Below are positions 18,011 through 26,339 of a stretch of DNA of 50,807 nt, piece after piece (position 1 is the first letter of the stretch; each line of letters starts with the position of its first letter). This DNA is from Bacteroidales bacterium. Lineage in GTDB: Bacteria; Bacteroidota; Bacteroidia; Bacteroidales; P3. Below the pieces are notes generated by a model, which searched no databases, was not told the DNA's origin, and was given only the letters and a program-made list of their open reading frames with translations. Made by a program: the position numbers and the translations under genes. The stretch spans positions 1-50,807 of the forward strand of contig JAKSMP010000010.1 of NCBI GenBank assembly GCA_024400505.1, written 5' to 3'.

Positions 18011-20059
18011 ATGAAACGTATTCTTTATCTTGCCCTTGTGTGCCTTGCCGTTTGCTCTTGCAACCGCAGCCAATTGTATGTTCAGGAACTCAATGAATGG
18101 CTTTTTATATATGATGGTATGTTCTATGACGGCACCGTGCCGGGATGCGTCCAAACCGACCTCATATCTAGCCGTGCCATTCCCGACCCATTTTATGGAA
18201 CCCACGAAGACGACTTGCAGTGGGTGGCAGACACCTCTTGGTGCTACACCACTATGGTGGAGACCCATGATATGAAAAAATACGACCATTGCGAATTGGT
18301 GTTTGATGGCATCACTCCAGCCCATATTTCCATCAGCGATAGCTATGGCTGTCACCCGCTGGGCGATTGCAATAATGCTTTCCGCCAATATAGGTTCGAC
18401 ATCACCTCGTGTGTCTCTTCGGACGACACCATGATCATCAATGTCGATATCCTATCCATCAACAAACTATTGCAAGCCGCCTTCGACACACTCAACCCCC
18501 AACGTGCTTTTGACTATGATGTGCCCGACCACCGGGCCGCTTTGCGCTATTACCCATATATGCTCGGGTGGGATTGGGGTCCCAAGTTATCCGCTATGGG
18601 CATGCTCCAAGGGGTTCGTATCGAGTGCTACAATGGCAGCCGTCCCCTGCCCAAACCTGTCAAGGTGCAGTCTTGGAATGTGACGTTGCGTCAAGATCAG
18701 GACAGCATCGGCCAGTCGTTTACCTTCTATCGCGATGGCAAACCCATCTTTGCTAAGGGGGCCAACTGGATTCCGCTGCACAGCTTCCCCGTGCTCACCC
18801 CCGAAATGAAAGAACGCTATCGCTATCTGCTTACCTCGGCCAAAGAAGCCAATTTCAACATGCTAAGAGTGTGGGGCGGCGGATTGTATGAGCACGACTA
18901 TTTCTTCGACCTATGCGACTCGCTGGGCATCATGGTGTGGATGGATTTCAACTTCAGTTGCGCCCTCTATCCTTCCGACACGGCTTTCCTCAACAATGTG
19001 TTCGAAGAAGCTTCGCAGCAGGTTCGCCGCATCTCCAAGCACCCCTGTGTGGTGTTGTGGTGTGGCAACAACGAGGTGAAAAACGGATGGGAAGATTGGG
19101 GTTGGCAAGCTCAATACCAATGGACCGAAGAGCAGCAAGCCCAGCTCAAGCACGGCATCGATACCCTCTTTGGCACCGATGGCATCTTGGCTCAGGCTGT
19201 TAAAAACTGCGACCCGCTCCAACGCCCCTACATCACCACCTCGCCCCTCTACGGATGGGGCCATCCCGAATGTGTGACCCACGGCGACAGCCATTATTGG
19301 GGAGTATGGTGGGGCGAATTACCTTTTGAAATCTACAAGGAGAAAACTGGCCGATTTATGAGCGAATACGGCTTCCAGAGCTATCCCGAATACAGCACCG
19401 TTTGCCGCTATTGCCCCGAGGATCAACGCTATATCGATTCTCCCACCATGTGCCTCCATCAAAAGCATGGCCGTGGAAGAGAAATTATCGACAAAGCCAT
19501 GATGCAATACTACGGAGTCGATAGCAAGTGCCTCTCGCTGGAGGACTATTGCTATGTCAGCCAGCTGCTCCAAGCCTGGGGCATGGGCTATGGCATCTTG
19601 CAGCACCTGCTATCTCAGCCCCACTGCATGGGCACTCTCTATTGGCAGCTCAACGACTGCTGGCCTGTGGCATCATGGAGCAGTATCGATTATTATGGCA
19701 ACTGGAAAGCTATTCACTATCGAGCCAAAGAACTGTTCAAAGAGGGTGCCGACCTCGCCCTTTATGAGCAGTACTACCAAACCTATCCCAAAGACCTAAA
19801 CCTCCCCCAGGCCGATTATCAGCTTCGTTCGGGATTGAACAAGAATGGCGAACTGCTCGTTACCATCGAGTCCAAGAGCTATCTGCGTGACATCATGCTG
19901 CAAACCGAGCCTCATGTTGATGGCCATTTCGACTGCAACTATTTCGACATGGGCAGCGGAGCCACAATCACCACCACCTTCATCCCCCGCAATCCCCAGG
20001 CCGATTTGCGCAATGTAAAAGTGACTCTCAAATGCCTCAACGAAGTTTTGAAAAAGTAA
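18011..20059 (+). CDS. GH2 beta-mannosidase-like lipoprotein, internally shortened
   Basis: 682 residues from ATG 18011. The N-terminus ([11 protein letters not shown]) is a lipoprotein signal with a probable lipidated Cys. A jelly-roll sugar-binding domain ([30 protein letters not shown]) is followed by the GH2 TIM barrel ([23 protein letters not shown]). The acid/base glutamate is E355 in WCGNNE and the nucleophile is E452 in SEYGFQSYP; both are present. Between about residues 207 and 225 the protein passes almost directly from the jelly roll to the strand preceding the barrel. The roughly 100-residue immunoglobulin-like domain of ordinary beta-mannosidases is therefore missing, which explains the short length (usual about 820-870). 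The frame is intact. It is the second gene of the operon. Confidence 0.85.
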   Translation: MKRILYLALVCLAVCSCNRSQLYVQELNEWLFIYDGMFYDGTVPGCVQTDLISSRAIPDPFYGTHEDDLQWVADTSWCYTTMVETHDMKKYDHCELVFDGITPAHISISDSYGCHPLGDCNNAFRQYRFDITSCVSSDDTMIINVDILSINKLLQAAFDTLNPQRAFDYDVPDHRAALRYYPYMLGWDWGPKLSAMGMLQGVRIECYNGSRPLPKPVKVQSWNVTLRQDQDSIGQSFTFYRDGKPIFAKGANWIPLHSFPVLTPEMKERYRYLLTSAKEANFNMLRVWGGGLYEHDYFFDLCDSLGIMVWMDFNFSCALYPSDTAFLNNVFEEASQQVRRISKHPCVVLWCGNNEVKNGWEDWGWQAQYQWTEEQQAQLKHGIDTLFGTDGILAQAVKNCDPLQRPYITTSPLYGWGHPECVTHGDSHYWGVWWGELPFEIYKEKTGRFMSEYGFQSYPEYSTVCRYCPEDQRYIDSPTMCLHQKHGRGREIIDKAMMQYYGVDSKCLSLEDYCYVSQLLQAWGMGYGILQHLLSQPHCMGTLYWQLNDCWPVASWSSIDYYGNWKAIHYRAKELFKEGADLALYEQYYQTYPKDLNLPQADYQLRSGLNKNGELLVTIESKSYLRDIMLQTEPHVDGHFDCNYFDMGSGATITTTFIPRNPQADLRNVKVTLKCLNEVLKK

Positions 20060-20080
20060 TACTTAAATATTAACTGTGCT

Positions 20081-20551
20081 ATGTTTAAAAAGATTTTTTT
20101 CTCCATCATGCTGAGTTTGTGTTCGCTAACTATGCTGGCTCAAACTAGACTCATCCTCACCACCATCGATGGCACGGAACACCCCTATCGCATTGAGGCT
20201 ACAGGTGGTGTTTATTTCTCCGATTCAACCCTGCTCATCCGCGAAAACCTCGCCGACGGAGCCAACGATTATTTCACCTATGCCCAGGTGCGAAAGCTTA
20301 CCTTCGAAACCCTCAACAACATCTCTGCTGGTGAGCCCCTTGGTATTGCTCTCTATCCCAATCCCGCTCAGGATTACTTCACTGTCAGCGGCGTTCAAGG
20401 CTCGGCCCGGCTTCAGCTCTTCGATAGCATGGGCCGCAAATTGCTGGATCAGCCGGTATCCAACGGGCAGCAGGTGTCCTCCAAATCCTTGGCACCGGGT
20501 CTCTATGTGGCCAGCCTCGATGGAAAGTGCATCAAATTTGTTAAACAATGA
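20081..20551 (+). CDS. Small exported protein with type IX secretion C-terminal sorting domain
   Basis: 156 residues. A signal peptide (about 1-20, ending TMLA-Q) is followed by a short beta-rich segment (TRLILTTIDGTEHPYRIEATGG, written here in part: ILTTIDGTEHPYRIEA) and then a C-terminal type IX sorting domain of the Por_secre_tail type (about 85-156). That domain shows the hallmark YPNPAQDYF, the central LQLFDSMGRKLL and the closing LAPGLYVASL. Such domains send cargo through the type IX system to the cell surface, but here there is almost no cargo. It may be a surface tag, a partner of the next gene, or a remnant. Its stop overlaps the next start codon (ATGA at 20548). Confidence 0.82.
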   Translation: MFKKIFFSIMLSLCSLTMLAQTRLILTTIDGTEHPYRIEATGGVYFSDSTLLIRENLADGANDYFTYAQVRKLTFETLNNISAGEPLGIALYPNPAQDYFTVSGVQGSARLQLFDSMGRKLLDQPVSNGQQVSSKSLAPGLYVASLDGKCIKFVKQ

Positions 20552-23001
20552 AAAACGTGGATAGTATGATGAAAAAACTTTTCGTATCATTGCTTGCCAT
20601 CGTTGCTTCCAGCATGCTGATGGCACAAAACTATGAAATGCGCGTTATGCACAATGGGGCGAACATCTTCAGTCAGCCCGTGAGTGCAGCTGATAGCATC
20701 AAATTCAACAACTCCACTGCCACCATCAACTATGGCCAGCTCAACTGGAGTCGAAATCTCGCCCAGCTTGACAGCATCATCTTCGCAGCTATCCCCAACG
20801 AGGATTCGCTTCAGGTCGATACCACTGCCATCGACACCCTTGGCGCCATCCGCATCCATTGGGCCGATACGGGTGTGTCCGTGGTCAATGGCTTTGCCGA
20901 TGCAGGTGTGGCAGTCTCAGTTTCGGGCAGCCATGTGGTGGTCAATTCCTCCAGTTCTGAGAGCGACTTGGTATATCTGCTCAGCGGCTCCTGCCCCGAT
21001 GGCGCGCTGGAAATCACCTCAGGCAAAAAACTCATACTTTGCCTTGATGGCCTGTCGCTCACCCACACCGATGGCCCCGCTATCAACATGCTCAGCGACA
21101 AGCGTGTGCTTCTTCACATGATGAGTGGCACCGCCAACACCCTCAGCGATGGCCCAGCCAGTGCTGGCAAAGGTGCCATCCAATTCAAGGGCAAACTCGA
21201 CATCCAAGGCAGCGGCACTCTGAATATTCATGGCTTGGCCAAGCATGGCATTCAAAGCAGCGGCAAGTGCAACATGATTTGGGGCACCGTCAATGTGCTC
21301 TCGGCTGTCAAAGATGGTTTCAACGTAGATGATTTCGTCATGGATGGCGGCCGGGTCAGCGTCACCTCCTCTGGCGATGGCATCGACGGCGATAAAGGCT
21401 TTGTGCAAATCAACCATGGCACCATCGTGGTGAATTGCTCCTCGCCCGATGTCAAAGGCATTGGCTGCGACAGCACGCTCACCATCTATGGTGGCAACAT
21501 CACCGTCAACTGCACCGGCAATCAGTCCAAATGCTTCAAATCAGCCGACACCATCAGCATCTATGGTGGCACAATCGTGCTCAACGCCCTTGGCAGCGTG
21601 GTTCTTGAAGAGTCTGGCAGCGGCTACGACCCCGCCTATTGCACAGCCATCAAAGGCGATGCCAACTTCTATTATCATGGCGGCAACACCACCATCCTTT
21701 GCGCCGACACCAATGCGGGTGGCAAAGGCGTGTCTGTCAAAGGTAGTGTTTTCCTCAATGGCGGCGTACTCAATATCACCGCTTTGGGCGCTTGCGCTGC
21801 CTACACCAACGAAGATGGCATCCCCGACAGCTACTATTCCGCCTGCATCAAATCCGATGCCCATGTTTTTGTCAATGGCGGCACTTATACCTTCTCGGCT
21901 GGTGGCCGAGCCATCACTTGCGACAGCAACTATCATCAGCTTGGCGGCCACCTCACCCTCAGCACCAATGCCAACGGTGCTGTGCTCGTGGGCAGTGGCA
22001 CCTCTGCCACCGATGGATATAGCGCAGCCTGCCTCAAGGCCGATGAGAGCGTCACCGTTTTGGGCGGTATCATCACAGCCCGCAGCACCGGATTGGGCGG
22101 CCGCGGCATAGCAGCCAAAAACCTCACCATTGGCCAATTGGGCGACAACGATGACAAAGTGGATATCAACGTCTATACCAGTGGATCTCCCGTCAACGCC
22201 TCTTCCAGCGGTGGCGGCTGGGGCGGTCCCGGCCATGGCAGCAGCACCGATTATTGGAAAGGTCTCCCCAAAGGAATCAAAATCGATTCCACCATCATCA
22301 TCAACAGCGGCCATGTGAGCGTCTATTGCTCCCAAACCAGCGGCGACCCCAACGGCGAAGCCATCGAATCCAAAGGCGACATCATCATTCGCGGTGGCGA
22401 GGTGGAGGCCAACTCCTACGATGATGCCATCAACGCCGCCCGAAGTATCGAAATCTCTGGTGGTAAAGTGTGGGCCTATGCCCGTGGCAACGATGCCATC
22501 GACTGCAATGGCACCGCCATCACCATTTCTGGTGGTTTGGTAGTTGTCAAAGGCTCCGAGGTGGGCATCGATGCCGACACCGAGAATGGTGGCCGTTTCA
22601 ACATCTCCGGTGGCACCATTGTGTGCGTGGGTGGCAACATGGGTGCATGGGACACCCCCACTTGCACTGGGTCTCAACGCTACATCATCCCCAATGTGTC
22701 CACCACCAATGGCATCTGCGTCAAGAGTAGCGATGGCTCTGAGATGCTCGTGTTCATGCTGCCCACTGTCTCTGGCAGCGGCTTTATCGACCAAACCGAT
22801 GGCACCGGCACCAAACCTCCTCCAGGCGGTGGCGGTTCTGGCGGCAACTCTGGAGTGGGCATTTCCTTGCCCGGCATGACAGCTGGTACCTACACCGTGT
22901 TCACCAATGTCACCATCACCGGCGGCAGCTGCTGGCATGGATTCTACACTGGTGCCACATGTGCCACCACTGGTGCTGGCACCAGTGCCACCACTCGATA
23001 A
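20548..23001 (+). CDS. Large beta-helix carbohydrate-binding protein (Cthe_2159/PF14262-like)
   Basis: 817 residues with a signal peptide (MMKKLFVSLLAIVASSMLMA). A short beta domain (about 25-85), like that of the preceding small protein, leads into a long right-handed beta-helix. The helix consists of repeats alternating G-D-I or S-I-x-I-x-G-G turns: DGFNVDDFVMDGGRVSV, KGDIIIRGGEVEA, RSIEISGGKVWAYA and TAITISGGLVVVKG. This is the pattern of the Cthe_2159 family, whose founding member binds polygalacturonate and calcium. A Pro/Gly-rich linker (PPPGGGGSGGNSG, about 755-770) precedes a short C-terminal beta domain. I see no hydrolase motif. ATG 20548 overlaps the upstream stop; ATG 20566 or 20569 would give a more normal signal peptide. 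The minus-strand frame of 490 codons opposite it is a composition artefact. Confidence 0.82.
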   Translation: MKNVDSMMKKLFVSLLAIVASSMLMAQNYEMRVMHNGANIFSQPVSAADSIKFNNSTATINYGQLNWSRNLAQLDSIIFAAIPNEDSLQVDTTAIDTLGAIRIHWADTGVSVVNGFADAGVAVSVSGSHVVVNSSSSESDLVYLLSGSCPDGALEITSGKKLILCLDGLSLTHTDGPAINMLSDKRVLLHMMSGTANTLSDGPASAGKGAIQFKGKLDIQGSGTLNIHGLAKHGIQSSGKCNMIWGTVNVLSAVKDGFNVDDFVMDGGRVSVTSSGDGIDGDKGFVQINHGTIVVNCSSPDVKGIGCDSTLTIYGGNITVNCTGNQSKCFKSADTISIYGGTIVLNALGSVVLEESGSGYDPAYCTAIKGDANFYYHGGNTTILCADTNAGGKGVSVKGSVFLNGGVLNITALGACAAYTNEDGIPDSYYSACIKSDAHVFVNGGTYTFSAGGRAITCDSNYHQLGGHLTLSTNANGAVLVGSGTSATDGYSAACLKADESVTVLGGIITARSTGLGGRGIAAKNLTIGQLGDNDDKVDINVYTSGSPVNASSSGGGWGGPGHGSSTDYWKGLPKGIKIDSTIIINSGHVSVYCSQTSGDPNGEAIESKGDIIIRGGEVEANSYDDAINAARSIEISGGKVWAYARGNDAIDCNGTAITISGGLVVVKGSEVGIDADTENGGRFNISGGTIVCVGGNMGAWDTPTCTGSQRYIIPNVSTTNGICVKSSDGSEMLVFMLPTVSGSGFIDQTDGTGTKPPPGGGGSGGNSGVGISLPGMTAGTYTVFTNVTITGGSCWHGFYTGATCATTGAGTSATTR

Positions 23002-23019
23002 TCCCCCTCCCATTCATCA

Positions 23020-23061
23020 GCACCCAAGACTTGCCACTCAAGCCTTGGGTGCTTCTTTTTT
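23020..23061 (+). terminator. Terminator of the surface operon
   Basis: GCACCCAAG (23020-23028) pairs with CTTGGGTGC (23044-23052), followed by TTCTTTTTT. Confidence 0.8.
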
Positions 23062-23103
23062 GGGGTGACTCGGCGATTCATCAATATGCCAGTTCCTCAC
23101 TTT

Positions 23104-23139
23104 AAGTTTGACACCTGACACCCATGACACTTGACACCC
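23104..23139 (-). repeat. TGTCA-unit repeat, copy A (inverted relative to B and C)
   Basis: Read on the minus strand, a 36-bp stretch identical to 24961-24996. It is built from four TGTCA units spaced 7, 9 and 7 bases apart (TGTCAAG, TGTCATGGG, TGTCAGG, TGTCAAA). On the plus strand it runs into a C12 homopolymer (23137-23148). Confidence 0.85.
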
Positions 23140-23278
23140 CCCCCCCCCGAGCCGCCACTCAATTGTCATACCTCGCCCCGCATTCTTCATCGCGCCAATT
23201 CAAAAACAAAAAGGAGCGGTAGCCTTCATGACTGCCGCTCCAATTGTTTGTTGGATGTATATCAGTTGATTGGTTGAT

Positions 23279-24163
23279 TTAATCCACCATGTCGTCTTGC
23301 GTCATTCTGAGGGTGACAGTAGTGATGCCTGCACGCTCAATATGGATGATGGCCTGGGGATTCATCACCTTTACAAAAGCAACCTGATTCAGGTTTTCGC
23401 TCACGGCCGATACAACAAATTCAAGGTTATTCCAGTCGCCACAGCAAGCAGGGAGGTAATAAAAACCATTGCCCTCTCTGAAACTGTCGTAGTGCCCATT
23501 GCGTGCCACATTCAGCACATCCGAAATCTCAATCTCGCCATTGGCATTCCATGTCACAACTGCGCGTTTAAGAGTCAGCGGGTTGTAGCTGCCGTTAATC
23601 ACATTCAGGTAAACACCATTCACCTCATATCCTTCGGGCACTTCCACGTTTGCTTTCAGTATGCCAAAAAGGTGCTTGAACTGGAGGTTGCCAAAGTTGT
23701 CGGCACGCGCAACCATAGGCAGCACACCATTGTTTGCCAAAGTGCTGGGGCTGATACCTCTCACCACAAATGTGCCATTTTCGATGTAGCAAGAGTCATG
23801 ACGGATGGCGTTGGTGATAGCATAGAAGGGGCCCTCTTGTCCATCGGGGAAAGGAGCAATGGAAGTGGAAAAATTGTGCTCGAGTACTGCCGTTTTCTTG
23901 TCGGTGGAGATGGAGGTGGGAGCATACGTGGTGCTCCAGGTAACGGTGGGGTAGGGCTCCACATAAATGTAAACCATGCTGGTTGCAATGTCTTCGCTCC
24001 AATACATCTGCAAGTTGGCATTGGCGCTGATCTTGTCGCTGACGGTCTGCTCCAATGAGGCGATAAACTGCTGTTTGTTGGCGGTAGATTCTTCCTTCTG
24101 GCAGGAAGTGAAACTAACGGCTGCCACAGCCAAGGCGGCTAAAAAGAGGCTAACTTTTTTCAT
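23279..24163 (-). CDS. Hypothetical lipoprotein, possibly fimbrillin-like
   Basis: 294 residues beginning MKKVSLFLAALAVAAVSF with a lipobox ending FTSC, so it is exported and lipid-anchored. The mature part is beta-rich. The stretch HLFGILKANVEVPEGYEVN, followed by VYLNVINGSYNPL, resembles strands of Bacteroidetes fimbrillin-like (FimA/Mfa-type) proteins. The full family match is not secure and I see no enzyme motif. The gene lies inside a cassette bounded by 36-bp inverted repeats, downstream of a tiny peptide gene in the same direction. A transcript from the promoter at 24456-24486 could cover both. A weak hairpin (GCCT/AGGC, 24205-24218) lies between them. Confidence 0.65.
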   Translation of the reverse strand: MKKVSLFLAALAVAAVSFTSCQKEESTANKQQFIASLEQTVSDKISANANLQMYWSEDIATSMVYIYVEPYPTVTWSTTYAPTSISTDKKTAVLEHNFSTSIAPFPDGQEGPFYAITNAIRHDSCYIENGTFVVRGISPSTLANNGVLPMVARADNFGNLQFKHLFGILKANVEVPEGYEVNGVYLNVINGSYNPLTLKRAVVTWNANGEIEISDVLNVARNGHYDSFREGNGFYYLPACCGDWNNLEFVVSAVSENLNQVAFVKVMNPQAIIHIERAGITTVTLRMTQDDMVD

Positions 24164-24254
24164 TTTAATGTTGGTTTTTTGATGGTTAGAAAATTTCGTT
24201 GCCTAGACCGAGGCTTCTCACCCCAAAAATCTCAGCAGTTAATTTTTTGCAAAA

Positions 24255-24374
24255 TCACAAAAATTTCGTTGGATAACAAGAAAAATTTTCTAAAAAATCC
24301 ACAACTTCTTTGCCTAATCCAATAAAGTTGGCAATAATGCCGTTCAGTTTTCCCATAGCTTTTGTTTTTTTCAT
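24255..24374 (-). CDS. Very small amphipathic peptide (39 aa, or 33 aa from the second ATG)
   Basis: Two in-frame ATGs (24374 and 24356) open a frame whose central part reads KLNGIIANFIGLGKEVVDF and which ends FSCYPTKFL. Isoleucine, phenylalanine, leucine and valine fall on one face of a predicted helix with Lys, Glu, Asp and Asn on the other, as in membrane-active peptides such as phenol-soluble modulins. I do not recognise a specific family. Support that it is a real gene: a textbook promoter (-33 at 24483-24486, -7 at 24456-24463) reads towards it with a leader of about 75 nucleotides, and no other gene lies in between. GGAG abuts the first ATG, too close to be an ordinary ribosome site. 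A toxin, holin-like or signalling peptide are all possible. Confidence 0.45.
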   Translation of the reverse strand: MKKTKAMGKLNGIIANFIGLGKEVVDFLENFSCYPTKFL

Positions 24375-24455
24375 CTCCGCGCCGGGTCCTTAATCCGGGG
24401 TGTGTGCGGCGAGGGCTTGCGAGGGCGCGCTCCTATGCCCCCAGAAAAGCGATTG

Positions 24456-24486
24456 CAAAATTACAACGTTTTTCTCAACTACCAAA
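24456..24486 (-). promoter_or_regulatory. Promoter reading towards the small peptide gene
   Basis: On the minus strand, TTTG (24483-24486) and TAATTTTG (24456-24463) are separated by 19 bp, matching the Bacteroidetes consensus in both elements and spacing. The leader down to 24375 is GC-rich and may fold. Confidence 0.7.
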
Positions 24487-24960
24487 ATGACGCGGGCGCT
24501 AACAAACGCTAAGGGGCAATACATGGTGGAAGTGAGCAAGTTCGCCCTTTCCGTAGGCTCTGACGGGGCGGGAGAAAAATGCCGCTCATAAGCTTCAAGG
24601 ATTTGAAAGAAGTGATTATTCGGTGCTGAGGGCCTTGCTACGGTACGCTGCGCCAATGGCGTTACTGCGGCATTACCACGTAGTTACCCCTGCGTTGCGC
24701 CCCGAGGCGGGCAGAGCAAAAGCTGTGCAGGAACAAGCATATTGGCAGGGCGGAAACCTCAAAACTGGGAGCCAATCTCAGTTTCTGAAGTGGAAATATA
24801 CGAATTTAGGGAATTTTTAGAAATCAATCGGAAATTGTTGGTTATAAGTGCTTTCTGATAATTTCTTTCAGCCATTCTAGCTGAGATTGCTCAGATGGCA
24901 AACAATTCTGTTTTTGCCCTAATTGAGTAAATATTTCATTTCAAGCATTTTGAGCACTGA
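24487..24960. other. Non-coding stretch without a supportable gene
   Basis: Short open frames here lack start signals and protein-like composition. The part at about 24620-24740 is GC-rich with small inverted motifs (for example CGCC-AAT-GGCG), and could be a structured RNA or a gene remnant. The rest is AT-rich. Confidence 0.4.
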
Positions 24961-24996
24961 GGGTGTCAAGTGTCATGGGTGTCAGGTGTCAAACTT
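24961..24996 (+). repeat. TGTCA-unit repeat, copy B
   Basis: Reverse complement of 23104-23139, identical over 36 bp. It contains the same four TGTCA units and is followed by an AT-rich tract (TATAATATATATATATA near 25030). Confidence 0.85.
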
Positions 24997-25102
24997 GATT
25001 TCATACTTTTTGTAGGGGAGATCAGTCCTATAATATATATATATAAATTCTATTTATATTTATCGCAATTTTCAGTCCCCAAAATCCATGTCCCATTATT
25101 AC

Positions 25103-25136
25103 TTTGACACCTTGACACCGTGACACCTGACACCCC
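25103..25136 (-). repeat. TGTCA-unit repeat, divergent copy D
   Basis: Read on the minus strand: TGTCAGG, TGTCACGG, TGTCAAGG, TGTCAAA. It has the same unit and the same number of units as copies A-C but different joining bases, so it is a related element rather than an identical one. The stretch from here to 25324 shows no gene. Confidence 0.7.
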
Positions 25137-25324
25137 TTCAGCACTCATCCGCCTCATAATCTGCAAGATATCAATCCTTGTACATTTTCTCACTTTGACC
25201 CCTGCCCGTTGAATATATCATCCATTGCCAGCACCTAAACATCATTACATCCCACCATTTCAAACACTTACCACCCCCAGTATCCCACCCTGCCCGCCTC
25301 GCCCCTAGTGCCTCAATCCCCACT

Positions 25325-25373
25325 CCAACACCAACATGTTGATAACTCAACTTGTCGGTGTTGGTTTTTTTTT
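25325..25373 (+). terminator. Terminator with no visible gene upstream
   Basis: CCAACACC (25325-25332) pairs perfectly with GGTGTTGG (25357-25364), followed by nine T residues. No plus-strand gene precedes it within 2 kb, which suggests a lost gene or an unannotated transcript ending here. Confidence 0.65.
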
Positions 25374-25376
25374 GTG

Positions 25377-25384
25377 TATCTTTG
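25377..25384 (+). promoter_or_regulatory. -7 element for the hypothetical gene at 25445
   Basis: TATCTTTG matches TAnnTTTG and lies immediately after the terminator T-tract. A TTG at 25352-25354, 22 bp upstream, is the nearest -33 candidate. Confidence 0.55.
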
Positions 25385-25418
25385 TAAAACCAATATTAAA
25401 CTGTAATTTTATCAAACT

Positions 25419-25445
25419 ATGTGTTTTCAAGAGAGAAATTTATAA
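25419..25445 (+). CDS. Possible 8-codon leader peptide
   Basis: ATG 25419 opens MCFQERNL and stops at TAA 25443-25445, which overlaps the ATG of the next frame as TAATG. It may couple translation to the downstream gene, or be the remnant of a frameshifted start of that gene. Supported by position only. Confidence 0.25.
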   Translation: MCFQERNL

Positions 25446-26176
25446 TGTTGTTTAGCGGCGCTGGGTATATTCTGGCGGACGGCTTCGGCACGCTGGTGGA
25501 GGAGCCGATAATCGACCCTGATGGGCTGGCTTGCCATGCTTCATCAAAGGTGAGAAAATTGGCTGAACGCGTAGTCAAGAATGTGGAAGAAATTGTTGAA
25601 CAATTATTATCTGTTAAAGAGAAAATAGATATAAATTATTATAAGTCCGTAGAATATAACGATATGAACAGACCAAACAACAGCATAGGTTTTATGAACG
25701 AGCGCGAAGAGCAATTGGTGATGGCGGACTTGGATGGTTGCGAGTTCTGGGACGAGGAGAGCCGAAGGGAGGCCTTTGCCCGCTATGCTTGTGTGCTGGA
25801 TTTTGATATCAGCGACGAGCTACGGACGCGGATACGAGGGCTGCGCACCGATATCAGCCAGCTGACGGATGCCAGGCAGGCGGCGCTGCAACGGAATGTG
25901 CCGCAGGCTGAGGAGAAGCGCAGGTTGGCCTTGCTGCGAAGTTTGCAGCGAATGTTCAGATGCAACCCCACGGCGGCACGGAATTTCTTGGATGCGATTT
26001 GGGATGCCGAACCCAGCGAGGTGGTGAATGTGGTGAACCAATGCTGGGCGGACGGATTGCTGTCAGAATGGGTTAAATCGATGGATGTGTGGCGGTTGCT
26101 GAACGAGAACGGATTGTACGCTCCGAGCCATCAGAATTGGAGCAAGGCATGTAACATTAAGTGTAAGAGCAAGTAG
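25445..26176 (+). CDS. Hypothetical protein, accessory region
   Basis: 243 residues from ATG 25445, or 251 from GTG 25421. I recognise no family. The first 75 or so residues are AT-rich in codon use and contain a probable coiled coil (KVRKLAERVVKNVEEIVEQ). The remainder, from about MNEREEQLVMADLDGCEFW, is GC-rich, highly charged and helical (RTRIRGLRTDISQLTDARQ), so the gene may be a fusion of two sources. It has no signal peptide or membrane segment, so it should be cytoplasmic. It has its own promoter and terminator and lies between TGTCA repeats B/D and C, beside a broken phage-type Bro gene, which suggests mobile-element cargo. Confidence 0.6.
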   Translation: MLFSGAGYILADGFGTLVEEPIIDPDGLACHASSKVRKLAERVVKNVEEIVEQLLSVKEKIDINYYKSVEYNDMNRPNNSIGFMNEREEQLVMADLDGCEFWDEESRREAFARYACVLDFDISDELRTRIRGLRTDISQLTDARQAALQRNVPQAEEKRRLALLRSLQRMFRCNPTAARNFLDAIWDAEPSEVVNVVNQCWADGLLSEWVKSMDVWRLLNENGLYAPSHQNWSKACNIKCKSK

Positions 26177-26206
26177 GGCGATTGGTTGACTGCTGCGCTG
26201 AGGCGC

Positions 26207-26253
26207 AAAGGGCGATTTTTCGGAAAAAGGGACGAGAAATCGCCCTTTTTTTT
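26207..26253 (+). terminator. Terminator of the hypothetical gene
   Basis: AAAGGGCGATTT (26207-26218) pairs with AAATCGCCCTTT (26237-26248), followed by more T residues. Confidence 0.8.
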
Positions 26254-26306
26254 GTGTTTTGTCGGCTGGAGATGGTTGCGGGATGGTTGAATGTTGTTGT
26301 TTGCTC

Positions 26307-26337
26307 TTTGCCAATCAAAATGATTGTCATATATTTG
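26307..26337 (+). promoter_or_regulatory. Promoter of the Bro-N gene
   Basis: A -33 TTTG (26307-26310) and a -7 TATATTTG (26330-26337) are separated by exactly 19 bp. The leader to the ATG at 26504 is long, about 155 bases. Confidence 0.7.
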
Positions 26338-26339
26338 CA

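Noticed and set aside
21541-23013. 490-codon open frame on the minus strand opposite the beta-helix gene
   Set aside because: It is antisense to a gene with a signal peptide and repeated beta-helix turns. The frame is glycine/alanine/aspartate-rich, as expected from the reverse of GGC/GCC-rich repeats, and has no signal or promoter of its own.
24390-24656. 88-codon minus-strand frame upstream of the peptide gene
   Set aside because: It spans the peptide promoter, lacks a start signal and shows no protein-like pattern.
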